Of a stretch of DNA of 44,273 bases, positions 7,363 through 14,927 are shown piece after piece. Under the pieces are notes generated by a model that worked only from the letters and a program-made list of their open reading frames with translations, searched no databases and was not told the origin of the DNA. Each line of letters begins with the position of its first letter. Within the stretch, counting starts at the first letter, position 1. The position numbers and the translations under genes were made by a program. Source of the DNA: Acidimicrobiaceae bacterium (lineage in GTDB: Bacteria > Actinomycetota > Acidimicrobiia > Acidimicrobiales > RAAP-2); contig DAHUZK010000067.1 in the NCBI GenBank assembly GCA_027306605.1, positions 1-44,273 of the forward strand. Reading direction: 5' to 3'.

Positions 7363-8022
7363 TCAGGCGGGACCCCACTCGGCCCATTCGGACAGCAGCT
7401 CGTCGGTGGTGGCGAGGCGGGCCACGAAGGCGAGGCTGTGGCGCAGCACGGAGGCGTGGTAGTCGGGGGGCGTCCCGACCGAGGCGTCGCTCGCCACGGT
7501 GACGGCGAAGTCCTCGTCGGCCGCGCCGACGGCGGTGAGCAGCACGGCCAGGTTCGTCGACACCCCGGCCACGACCACCTCGTCCATGCCCATGTTGCGC
7601 AGGACGGCGAGCACCTCGGTGCGGTGCACGGGCGAGATGCCCTGGTGCCGCGGCAGCACGAGGTCGTCGGCCCCGACGCCGATCTCGGGCATGATGGCCA
7701 GCGCGGGGTCCGACGGGTGCCACGTCCCGGTGGACGTGGTGGCCCGCATGAGCGGCGAGCGCCGGCTGGCCGAGCGGCCGCCGGCCAGGGGCAGGTAGGT
7801 CAGGTGCGCCACCTGCACGCCGGCTTCCCGGGCGCCGGTGGCGAGGCGGGCCATGGCGCCGACCGCCGGCCTGGCCGCTTCCGCCAACGCGGGCAGCACC
7901 GACAGGTCGCCGATGACGCCGCGCTGGCACTCGACGAAGAGCAGCGCGGTGCGGCGCGGGTCGGTGCCGCTCAGGCGACGACCCCCGCCACCTTGAGCTC
8001 CATCATCTCGTCGGGACCGCAC
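7363..8022 (-). CDS. Isochorismatase-like cysteine hydrolase
   Basis: About 205 residues of clear isochorismatase/nicotinamidase-like fold. RRTALLFVECQRGVIGD is the strand-1 motif, with Glu in place of the usual catalytic Asp (DxQ becomes ExQ). Later come RHQGISPVHRTEVLAVLRNMG and the nucleophile region VVVAGVSTNLAVLLTAVGAAD, where the usual catalytic Cys (GVxTNxCV) reads SxNLAV, so the cysteine is missing. Loss of both residues suggests altered or lost hydrolase chemistry. The start is unclear: the only canonical in-frame start is GTG 8022, 52 bp inside the upstream CoA-transferase, while similarity begins at a CTG at 7974 that overlaps that gene's TGA. Probably cotranscribed with the CoA-transferase. 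Confidence 0.75.
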   Translation of the reverse strand: MRSRRDDGAQGGGGRRLSGTDPRRTALLFVECQRGVIGDLSVLPALAEAARPAVGAMARLATGAREAGVQVAHLTYLPLAGGRSASRRSPLMRATTSTGTWHPSDPALAIMPEIGVGADDLVLPRHQGISPVHRTEVLAVLRNMGMDEVVVAGVSTNLAVLLTAVGAADEDFAVTVASDASVGTPPDYHASVLRHSLAFVARLATTDELLSEWAEWGPA

Positions 8023-9197
8023 TCGATGCTGGCCAGGATCTCCTCGCAGTGCTCGTTGAACTCGGGCGCCCGCTTGGGCGGTGCCGGGGTCCCGGCGAAC
8101 TGCACCGGCGTGGTGACCAGCGTGAAGGGCGTGCCCTCGGCGGTGGCCGTCTCGCCGAGCAGCCCGTTGGCCAGGACCTGCGGGTCGGTCGTGAGCTCGA
8201 GGCTGTCCTGGGCCACCGACCACTGCCCCTCGAAGGAGTCGAGCCGCTGCTTCCACTCGGCCAGCGGCGCCGAGGCGAAGATCTCGCCCAGGATGGCGCG
8301 GGCCTCGCCGGCGTTGGTCGCCAGATGCTCGTGGGAATCGAAGCGCCCGTCGGCGACGAGGTCCTCGCGACCCACGGAGCGACAGGCCGAGGGCCAGTAC
8401 TTGAAGCCCTGCAGGCAGGAGAAGGCGAGGAAGCGCCCGTCCTGCGTGCGGTACGTGCCCACGAGCGGGTTGGCCGGCCCGGCACCGCCGCCCTTGCTCG
8501 GGCCCGGGCGCCAGGGCATGTCGAGCTGGAGCGAGAGCGCCACGGCGGGGCTCATGGCCCACATGCCCACGCCGAGCAGCGAGACGTCGACCGGCAGCGC
8601 CTCGCCGGTCCGCTCGCGGTGGAAGAGCGCGCCCATGATCCCGCCGGCGATGGTCATGCCGCCGATGGAGTCGCCGTAGCCCGGGCCGGGCTGCCCGGCC
8701 AGGTAGTCGACGTCGGTCGGCGTCGTGCCCATGGCGCTGCCGGCACGGCACCAGTAGCTCAAGAAGTCGTAGCCGCCGCGGTCGGCTTCGGGCCCGCGCT
8801 CGCCGCCGCCGGTGCCGGCGACGTAGATGATGTTGGGGTTGTGCGCCTTGATGTCCTCGAGCTCGATGTGCAGCTTCTTGCGCACGACCGGGAGCTTGTT
8901 GGTCAAGAACACGTCGGAGGTGGCGGCGAGCCGGTAGACGAGGTCGAGACCCTGCTCGGTGCTCACGTCGATGCCGATGCTCTTCTTGCCCCGGTTGGAG
9001 TGCTCGAGGAGCACGTGCACGTTGCCCATGGAGGGCATGACGCCGCTGGAGGCCAGGCCGCGCATGGCGTCACCGCGTTCGGGGTGCTCGACCTTGATGA
9101 CCTCCGCCCCCCAGTCCGCCAGGATGGCCGAGGCGGCCGGGACGAAGGTGTGCTCGGCCACCTCGAGGATGCGAACACCGTCCATGATGTCTGCCAA
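7971..9197 (-). CDS. CaiB/BaiF (class III) CoA-transferase
   Basis: A 408-residue formyl-CoA-transferase-like enzyme that moves CoA between carboxylic acids. It has GVRILEVAEHTFVPAASAILADWGAEVIKVEHPERGD at the N terminus, NRGKKSIGIDVSTEQG, and DVFLTNKLP around residue 100. The conserved aspartate expected in the FxD motif near residue 165 is replaced by a Gly-rich TGGGERGPEADRGGYDFLSYW stretch, where Asp residues are available. The start is TTG 9197, eight bases after a GGAGGG ribosome binding site; the ATG four codons later would be too far from it. It is translated ahead of the isochorismatase-like gene and follows a second CoA-transferase gene on the same strand. Confidence 0.88.
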   Translation of the reverse strand: MADIMDGVRILEVAEHTFVPAASAILADWGAEVIKVEHPERGDAMRGLASSGVMPSMGNVHVLLEHSNRGKKSIGIDVSTEQGLDLVYRLAATSDVFLTNKLPVVRKKLHIELEDIKAHNPNIIYVAGTGGGERGPEADRGGYDFLSYWCRAGSAMGTTPTDVDYLAGQPGPGYGDSIGGMTIAGGIMGALFHRERTGEALPVDVSLLGVGMWAMSPAVALSLQLDMPWRPGPSKGGGAGPANPLVGTYRTQDGRFLAFSCLQGFKYWPSACRSVGREDLVADGRFDSHEHLATNAGEARAILGEIFASAPLAEWKQRLDSFEGQWSVAQDSLELTTDPQVLANGLLGETATAEGTPFTLVTTPVQFAGTPAPPKRAPEFNEHCEEILASIECGPDEMMELKVAGVVA

Positions 9198-9248
9198 CGT
9201 GGATCCCTCCCGTTCGGGTGCGGCGTCCCATGCCGTCGCGACGTCGAT

Positions 9249-10490
9249 TCAAGCAGACCCCCAGGGCGCGATGCGGAGCTCCTCGAGCACGGCGGCGGTG
9301 TCGGCACCGAGGGCCGGCGCGCTCGCCTGCGGGGCCCGGGCCCGGGGCTCGGACACGGTCAGCTCGGGCGGCACGGGCAGCGTCGGTCCCGTCAGGCCGG
9401 CGCAGACCTGCGCCATCGAGACGTCGAGCAGCCAGCGGCCGCCCCGGCGCAGCGCCTCGAGGCAGGCGCCGGCCGCCGCCAACCCGCTGAGGGGGTCGGC
9501 CACGGCGTCGGCGCAGAACATCGGTGTGGGGTCGCCGTCGGCGCGCACCACCAGCCCACCCGCCGCCGCGGCGTCGTCCCCGAAGCCGACCCGCCCGGCG
9601 CCGGCACCGGCACGCCCGTGCCCCGTGACCGAGACCCACACCTGGGGCCCGCCGCCGGCGACGAGCTCTGCCGCCCGGAGGCCCAGCTGCTCGAGGGCGC
9701 GGGGACGGCTCGCCTCGATCACCACGTCGGCCCGGGCGACGAGTGCGCGCAGCTGGGCCGCCCCTTCGGTGCGGCCCAGGTCGAGGGCCACCGAGCGCTT
9801 GCGGGCGTTCAGGAGGTCGAAGAACGCCGCCGGACCGCGCCGCGCCCCGTCGGGCCGTGCCGTCGACTCCACCTTGACGACCGAGGCACCGGCGGCGGCG
9901 AGCAGGTCGCCGCACAGCGGCCCGGCCCATAGGGCGGACAGGTCCACCACGAGCAGGCCCTCGGGTGCCCGCCGGGGGGCCGCTCCCAATTCGGTGCGGG
10001 CGACGCCGCCGGATGCGGTGCGGGCGACGCCGCCGGGCGCGCCGGGCCCGGTTCCGGCGGCCTCACCCACCCGGGCCACCGCCAGCCCCAGCAGCACCGC
10101 CCGGGCCACCAGCTCGTCGGGGTGGCGATGCGCCAGCGCGCCGGCCACCGCCTTCCAGGTGGCCGGGGGGGTCGCCGGTGCCTCGTCGAGCTCGAGCCAG
10201 GCCGGTACCGACGCCATGTCCTCGGCCCGGGGCAGGGACACCGCCAGCCAGCCCTCGGCCGCCGGCAGGAGCCGGCAGCTGCCGCCGCAGCTCGTCGAGC
10301 CGCGGCGCCAGAGCCCCGTCAGCGCGGCCCGCTCGCCCAGCAACGCCAGCGCGTCGAGTCCCGGGAAGGGTTGGGCCAGACGGTCCATCCCCTCGACCAG
10401 GCCCGCCGGCGGGCCGAGGGGCGTCTCGGGCCGACCGGTGAGCGCCATGGCTCCGCTGGCCGCCCAGCGCCGCACCCGGTGGTCGTCCAC
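9249..10490 (-). CDS. CoA-transferase family III protein, divergent
   Basis: A 413-residue protein. The N-terminal third (RRWAASGAMALTG, with PAGLVEGMDRL after it) is a partial CoA-transferase-like domain. The second part begins LLVVDLSALWAGPLCGDLLAAAGASVVKVEST, followed by FFDLLNARKRSVALDLG, DVVIEASRPRALEQLGL and WVSVTGHG, the canonical CaiB/BaiF order. The GTG start at 10490 leaves only about 20 bp to the divergent crotonase reading frame, so the two likely share a promoter region. An internal duplicated GVARTASGGVARTE linker lies near residue 165. Partner of the preceding CoA-transferase or a paralogue with another acid; the substrate is not readable. Confidence 0.8.
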   Translation of the reverse strand: MDDHRVRRWAASGAMALTGRPETPLGPPAGLVEGMDRLAQPFPGLDALALLGERAALTGLWRRGSTSCGGSCRLLPAAEGWLAVSLPRAEDMASVPAWLELDEAPATPPATWKAVAGALAHRHPDELVARAVLLGLAVARVGEAAGTGPGAPGGVARTASGGVARTELGAAPRRAPEGLLVVDLSALWAGPLCGDLLAAAGASVVKVESTARPDGARRGPAAFFDLLNARKRSVALDLGRTEGAAQLRALVARADVVIEASRPRALEQLGLRAAELVAGGGPQVWVSVTGHGRAGAGAGRVGFGDDAAAAGGLVVRADGDPTPMFCADAVADPLSGLAAAGACLEALRRGGRWLLDVSMAQVCAGLTGPTLPVPPELTVSEPRARAPQASAPALGADTAAVLEELRIAPWGSA

Positions 10491-10587
10491 GGCCGCAGGG
10501 TAACGTCTGGCGATTCTCGAGCCTCTCAGCGCCGACGCCCTTCTCGCCGAGCTGCGCAGCGACGCCACCCCCGAGCGCACCGGCGCC

Positions 10588-11511
10588 GTGCTGGTGGACC
10601 TCGCCTCGGGCTCGGGGCTGCCGGACCCCGGAGGGGTGGCCGAGGAGCGTCTGGCCAGCCTCCCCTTCGTCGTCGTGGGCCGTCTCGCCGCCGCGCCCGA
10701 TGCCCTGCCGCCCGGGTGGGGCGACCTGTGCGACGTGGTGGTGCACGAAGGCGACGGCGCCCACGAGCGCATCGAGGAGAACCTGGCCGAGCATCCCATC
10801 ACCGGTGTCACCCTGGCGCTACTGCTGCGCGGGCAGGCGCGGCTCTCGGTGGGCGACGCGATGGTGGCGGAGTCCGCCGCCTACTCGGTGCTGCAATCGG
10901 GCCCCGAATTCGCCGCCTGGCGGGCCGCCCATCCGGCGCGCGTGGGACCGGATCCCCGTGACGCCGAGGCCCGCGTGCGCTTGGGGCGCGACGGCGCCAC
11001 GTTGCGCATCACCCTGACGCGTGCCCACAAGCTCAACGCGCTCGATGCGCGCATGCGTGACGAGCTGGTCGAAGCGCTCACGCTGGCGGCCGCCGACCCG
11101 AGCATCACCAGGGTCGAGCTGCGCGGCGAGGGGAGGGCGTTCTGCGCCGGGGGTGATCTCGACGAATTCGGCACCCGGCCCGATCCGGCGACCGCCCACC
11201 TGATCCGCCTGGAGCGCAGCGTGGGGCGGGCGCTGGCGCGCCTCACCAAGGAGACGGTGGCCTACGTGCACGGCGACACCGTCGGCTCGGGCGTCGAGCT
11301 GGCCGCGTTCAGCACCCGGGTGGTGGCGGCGCCCGACTCGCGCTTCGCCCTGCCCGAGATCGGGCTCGGCCTGGTCCCCGGTGCGGGCGGGACGGTGAGC
11401 CTGCCGCGGCGGATCGGCCGCCTGCGCACCGCCTGGCTGGCCTTCTCGGGCCTGGTCATCGACGCCCCCACGGCGCTGGCCTGGGGACTGGCGGACGAGA
11501 TCTCCGGATAG
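10588..11511 (+). CDS. Enoyl-CoA hydratase/isomerase family protein with N-terminal extension
   Basis: The crotonase fold starts near residue 125 (LRITLTRAHKLNALDARMRDEL) and contains RAFCAGGDLDEFG, the oxyanion-hole segment, then LPEIGLGLVPGAGGTVSLPRRIG with the catalytic-region Glu. It is truncated at the C terminus relative to typical crotonases (ends soon after WGLADEIS). About 115 residues precede the fold. Protein-like sequence (ILEPLSADALLAELRSD) continues upstream of the first canonical start, GTG 10588, to a TAG-free point just after TAA 10501. The true start may therefore be an ATT at 10513 or CTG at 10507. It is divergent from the CoA-transferase, with the two frames nearly touching. 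Confidence 0.8.
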   Translation: MLVDLASGSGLPDPGGVAEERLASLPFVVVGRLAAAPDALPPGWGDLCDVVVHEGDGAHERIEENLAEHPITGVTLALLLRGQARLSVGDAMVAESAAYSVLQSGPEFAAWRAAHPARVGPDPRDAEARVRLGRDGATLRITLTRAHKLNALDARMRDELVEALTLAAADPSITRVELRGEGRAFCAGGDLDEFGTRPDPATAHLIRLERSVGRALARLTKETVAYVHGDTVGSGVELAAFSTRVVAAPDSRFALPEIGLGLVPGAGGTVSLPRRIGRLRTAWLAFSGLVIDAPTALAWGLADEISG

Positions 11512-11564
11512 GCGCCGGCCCGGAGAGGCGCCGGACCGGTGGCGTCCCTTACGCTCGTGAGGAC

Positions 11565-12677
11565 GTGACCTCGACCTCCCGCCACGACCACGGCCACTCG
11601 CACGCGTCCGCGACCCCGCCCGCTCCCGTCCCCCGCGCCCAGCGGGCCCGGGGAGCCGCGGCGGCCGACGAGCCCTTCCCCGGCGTCGAGAAGGTGCGCG
11701 ACGGCCTGTGGAGCATCCCGGTCCCGCTGCCCAACAACTCGCTGCGCTACGTGCTGGTCTACGTCTTCGAGACCGACCGCGGGCCCTACCTGATGGATGC
11801 CGGGTGGAACACCGATGACGCCTTCAGCGCGCTGAAGAGCGGCCTCGAAGAGGTCGGGTGCGACGTCACCGACGTCCAGGGGGTCATGGTCACCCACATC
11901 CACCCGGACCACTACGGGCTGGCCGGGCGGATCCGCGAGGCGTCGGGTGCCTGGATCTCGCTGCACCCCGCCGACGCCGAGCTGATCCACGACCGCTACG
12001 ACGAGCCCGACGACCTCCTCGAGCGCGTGGCGCAGGCGTTACGCCGCATGGGTGCGCCCGACGAGGAGCTGGCGCCGTTGCAGAACGCGGCCATGCCGGT
12101 GCGGCCGTTGGTCGACCCGGTCCGTCCCGACGTCCTCCTCGAGGACGGTGCCCGTCCCGAGGTGCCCGGGTGGGACCTGACGGCCATCTGGACGCCGGGT
12201 CACTCGCCGGGGCACCTCTGCTTCTACGAGGCGGGACTCGAGCTGATGCTCTCCGGTGACCACGTGCTGCCGCGCATCACCCCCAACATCCCGTTCCACC
12301 CCCAGGCCGGCGCCAACCCCCTGGGCGACTACCTGGCCTCGCTCGACAAGCTCGAGCCCTACGACGTGCGCGAGGTGCTGCCGGCCCACGAGTACCGCTT
12401 CGACGATCTGCACGCCAGGCTCGAGGAGCTGCGCCAGCACCACCGCGACCGCTTCGCCGAGGTCGTGGCCATCCTGCGCCAGGGCCCCGACGACGCCTGG
12501 GACATCGCCTCGCGCATGAAGTGGTCGCGTCCGTGGGACGACATCGCCGGCTTCATGCGGCGTGCCGCCGTGGGCGAGGCCGTCTCGCATCTGCGCGCCC
12601 TCGAGATCGACGGCATCGTGCGAGTCGAAGACGGTGAGCCGGCGCTGTGGTCGCTGACGGACCAGGCGGCCGGCTGA
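11565..12677 (+). CDS. MBL-fold metallo-hydrolase
   Basis: A 370-residue metallo-beta-lactamase-fold hydrolase. The zinc motif is THIHPDHYGLAG with His111, His113, Asp115 and His116. Further ligands are suggested by TPGHSPGHLCFY (His about 211) and LSGDHVL (Asp about 227), and LPAHEYRF near 278. The C-terminal 90 residues (LEELRQHHRDRFAEVVAIL onward) form the helical domain found in the glyoxalase-II-like/LACTB2 group. The N terminus is unusual: residues 7-14 read HDHGHSHA, a His cluster ahead of a disordered Ala/Pro stretch, possibly for metal delivery. The GTG start at 11565 has no strong ribosome binding site. Substrate unknown; acyl thioester or related ester hydrolysis would suit the surrounding genes. 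Confidence 0.88.
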   Translation: MTSTSRHDHGHSHASATPPAPVPRAQRARGAAAADEPFPGVEKVRDGLWSIPVPLPNNSLRYVLVYVFETDRGPYLMDAGWNTDDAFSALKSGLEEVGCDVTDVQGVMVTHIHPDHYGLAGRIREASGAWISLHPADAELIHDRYDEPDDLLERVAQALRRMGAPDEELAPLQNAAMPVRPLVDPVRPDVLLEDGARPEVPGWDLTAIWTPGHSPGHLCFYEAGLELMLSGDHVLPRITPNIPFHPQAGANPLGDYLASLDKLEPYDVREVLPAHEYRFDDLHARLEELRQHHRDRFAEVVAILRQGPDDAWDIASRMKWSRPWDDIAGFMRRAAVGEAVSHLRALEIDGIVRVEDGEPALWSLTDQAAG

Positions 12678-12700
12678 ACTCGGCCCGCTGAGGGTTCAGC
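12673..12700. terminator. Bidirectional terminator-like hairpin
   Basis: GCTGAAC (12673-12679) pairs perfectly with GTTCAGC (12694-12700) between and across the stop codons of the convergent MBL hydrolase and TetR genes. There is no U-run, as usual in high-GC actinobacteria. Confidence 0.5.
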
Positions 12701-13370
12701 GCCGCGAGGCAGCGCCGAGGGCCCGGTGGCAGAACGAGCGCACCTGCCGCTCCGCCTCCCGGCGCGTCGGCGGCATCTCCCGGGTCGGGTTGAGACCGGC
12801 GGCTGCCCAGGCCACCGACTCGATCACCGGTGCGTCGCTGGCCGGTTCGGCCAGGGGGAAGGTCCCGTCCGCCGCGCCCCGGGTGAGCAGTTGCTCGAGC
12901 GGCGCCATCAAGAGGGCCGAGGCGCGGCGCATCTCGCCGGCGTACCCGTCGGCCCGCATGGCGGCCGGCGAGCCGAGGACGGCCAGCCGGGCCGCCCGCG
13001 CCCGGTCGTAGCCGAAGTCGAGGATCTCGCCGATCCACGCGTCCAACGCCGACTCGGGGTCGGGCGCCGCCGCGACCTTTGCGTCGAGCCGCGCCTGGGC
13101 GCTCTCCGATTCGCGGCGCAAGAGCGCACAGAGCAGCTGGTCCTTCGATTCGAAGTGGCGGTAGAAGGAGCGCGTGGAGAGCCCGGCCTCCTGGAGGATG
13201 TCGGCCACGGCGGCGTTCTGGTAGCCGTTGCGCTGCATGACGACCAGGGCCGCATCGAGCAACAGGCGCAGCTCGTCCTCGGCCTCGAAGCGGCGGGGCC
13301 GGCCCGCCCGGGGCGTGGCAGGTTCGGCAGCGGACGCCGCCGCGGCTCGGTGGGCGAGCATGTCGGGCAT
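12696..13370 (-). CDS. TetR/AcrR family transcriptional regulator
   Basis: A 224-residue TetR-type regulator. The N-terminal DNA-binding domain spans residues about 30-80: LLLDAALVVMQRNGYQNAAVADILQEAGLSTRSFYRHFESKDQLLCALL, with the helix-turn-helix in AVADILQEAGLSTRSFYRHF. The C-terminal ligand domain is typical alpha-helical sequence. ATG 13370 is chosen because it lies 10 bp after the stop of the preceding DUF2889-like gene, implying one transcript. The perfect 19-bp palindrome at 14395-14413 in front of that operon is the natural candidate for its own operator, giving autoregulation. The ligand may be a CoA ester, but nothing in the sequence says so. Confidence 0.92.
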   Translation of the reverse strand: MPDMLAHRAAAASAAEPATPRAGRPRRFEAEDELRLLLDAALVVMQRNGYQNAAVADILQEAGLSTRSFYRHFESKDQLLCALLRRESESAQARLDAKVAAAPDPESALDAWIGEILDFGYDRARAARLAVLGSPAAMRADGYAGEMRRASALLMAPLEQLLTRGAADGTFPLAEPASDAPVIESVAWAAAGLNPTREMPPTRREAERQVRSFCHRALGAASRR

Positions 13371-13380
13371 CGACGGGTCC

Positions 13381-14379
13381 TTACCCGGGCAGGGCGGCGG
13401 CCAGGACGGGTACTTCCGCCAGCGAGCGCAGCGCGTCATTCAGGTGCGTGCAGCAGTCGGTGGAACGGAGCCGCTCGATCACTTCCGTGCGCAGCGACCT
13501 GACGGGCGTCCCGACGAGCCATGCCGCGTTGGGGGCGGCCAGCGGGCACTCCGAATAGGGGAGGACGCGCGGGATCGCTTCCATCTCGACCAGCGTGTCC
13601 GTGCGGCGATCGGCGCGCCCCATCATCTGGTACTCGTGCAGAACCTCCTCGTCGCCATCGGGATTCCACACGCTGTCGCGGAACATGGCGTCGATCACGA
13701 TGTCGTCTCCGTCTGCCCACACGTCGATCCGGCGGGCGCGCCGCATGGCGATCTGAGGGTTCGGGTGGATCTCGTGCCAGCTGAGCGGGTCGTTCGGATC
13801 GTCGAGCGGCGCGGTCTTGACCGTGTTCTGACCGACGTGGGAAAGGGTGCCGTCGGGGTTGAGGGCGGCCGAGCCTTCCCGGAAACCCGAGCAGGTGCCG
13901 AGCATGATCCGCCCCCGTGACCCGGCCTTGACGCGCTCGCCGAGCTCGGGGATGGCGTCGGCCCAGCGGAACATGGCATAGCCCGAGATCAACGTGGAGC
14001 CGGCGAGGTCGTCGAGGAGCAGGTAGAGGGGCGTGCCGTGCTCGCGTTCGGCCGGAAGCTCGGCGTTGATCGACTTGCGCAGGTTCCCGCCGGCCCGGCC
14101 CCCCACCAGCCGGTCCAGCCCCTCGACGGCGGGGTCCGACTCGATGCGCTGGATGTCGCGGGCCCGCCCGGTCACGGCCGTGAGCTCGGACCGGGCCAGG
14201 ACCTCGGGGTGCCCGTCGGCACGGGTCAGCAGGTCGCGCGCCCGCCCCCGCAACAGCAGCTCGGCGTCGAACCCGTCCGGCCACGACATCAGGACGGTGG
14301 AGGTGCGCCGGATCGACCCCGAGCGGCGTGTCGGCGGCAGCGCCACCGGGTCGGAGGGGGGCGGGGCGAGGGTCGTCAC
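13381..14379 (-). CDS. DUF2889-like protein
   Basis: A 332-residue protein without a recognised enzymatic motif. The C-terminal CCTHLNDALRSLAEV near residue 310 and the earlier SIRRTSTVLMSWPDG and DIVIDAMFRDS segments resemble the DUF2889 family, which is often found beside acyl-CoA metabolism genes and TetR regulators in actinobacteria. The start GTG 14379 lies 16 bp downstream of a perfect palindrome and it is followed, after 10 bp, by the TetR gene. The function is unknown. The pairing with a regulator and the adjacent operator suggest a regulated accessory protein for the CoA-thioester pathways around it. Confidence 0.6.
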   Translation of the reverse strand: MTTLAPPPSDPVALPPTRRSGSIRRTSTVLMSWPDGFDAELLLRGRARDLLTRADGHPEVLARSELTAVTGRARDIQRIESDPAVEGLDRLVGGRAGGNLRKSINAELPAEREHGTPLYLLLDDLAGSTLISGYAMFRWADAIPELGERVKAGSRGRIMLGTCSGFREGSAALNPDGTLSHVGQNTVKTAPLDDPNDPLSWHEIHPNPQIAMRRARRIDVWADGDDIVIDAMFRDSVWNPDGDEEVLHEYQMMGRADRRTDTLVEMEAIPRVLPYSECPLAAPNAAWLVGTPVRSLRTEVIERLRSTDCCTHLNDALRSLAEVPVLAAALPG

Positions 14380-14394
14380 TGCGCCGGCGCCTTT

Positions 14395-14413
14395 TCGAAA
14401 ATCATGTTTTCGA
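14395..14413. promoter_or_regulatory. Perfect 19-bp palindrome, candidate TetR operator
   Basis: TCGAAAATCATGTTTTCGA has two 7-bp arms around a 5-bp centre and stands in an AT-rich island of otherwise GC-rich DNA. It ends 16 bp upstream of the DUF2889-like start. On the minus strand CTAATGT just upstream could be a -10 element, so a bound repressor would block initiation. Confidence 0.6.
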
Positions 14414-14557
14414 CATTAGTGAGGCCACTCGGGCGGGGCATCTCGGCACCGGGTCCTGGCGGACCGGGTCGCTCCCAGCCGATCCTTCGACGCTCCCACC
14501 CGATTCTTCGACGCTTCTTATGCATCCCTGGTCGGACGCACACATTCGGAGCCGAGG
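14414..14557. other. Spacer with a 21-bp direct repeat
   Basis: Two copies of GCTCCCAGCCGATCCTTCGAC-like sequence (14471-14491 and 14492-14512, two mismatches) lie between the DUF2889-like gene and the small ORF. No gene or clear promoter is seen. Confidence 0.5.
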
Positions 14558-14776
14558 ATGGCCGCGGTGAGCAGCCTGATCCCGGCCCTACGGAACCGGA
14601 TGGGACGGACCGTCGCTGTGGGCCTCTTGTGCCTGGTGGCGGGGACGATCGGGCTGTGGAGCGGCCCGCTGGCCTCAGCCTCGGGCGCGCTGCACTCGGG
14701 CGCGCTGCACTCGGGTGCCCTGCACTCGGGTGCCCTGTCTCGCGCGCCCGCCACCGGCGTCCGCGGCACCCCCTAG
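14558..14776 (+). CDS. Small putative membrane or secreted peptide with GALHS repeats
   Basis: A 72-codon frame from ATG 14558 with GGAG eight bases upstream. Residues 12-40 (RNRMGRTVAVGLLCLVAGTIGLWSG) are a positively charged start plus a hydrophobic segment, as in a signal peptide or single membrane anchor. The tail is four copies of GALHS encoded by a 15-bp tandem repeat (14681-14740). The opposite strand also has open frames here, so coding status is uncertain. No family recognised. Confidence 0.4.
   Translation: MAAVSSLIPALRNRMGRTVAVGLLCLVAGTIGLWSGPLASASGALHSGALHSGALHSGALSRAPATGVRGTP
14681..14740 (+). repeat. 15-bp tandem repeat, 4 copies
   Basis: TCGGGCGCGCTGCAC occurs twice exactly and then twice with changes (GTGCCC), head to tail. 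In the plus frame it encodes Gly-Ala-Leu-His-Ser units. Confidence 0.9.
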
Positions 14777-14927
14777 CCGGCCACGGCCACCCACGCGCCC
14801 AGCGCAGCCCACGCACCCATGCACCCCACGTACCGGGCACGCCGTCCGTGCCGGACGCTCCGGCCGATGCCATAGTGAGCGGGCTCGGCCGCCCGAGGAG
14901 GCCGAGGGCCGATGAAAGGCTGGTGCG

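Noticed and set aside
8049-9932. Long plus-strand open frame across the two CoA-transferase genes
   Set aside because: High-GC shadow; it has no motif while the minus strand encodes two clear CaiB/BaiF domains.
14681-14740. Repeat array as a CRISPR
   Set aside because: Units of 15 bp with no spacers; it is a simple tandem repeat within a frame.
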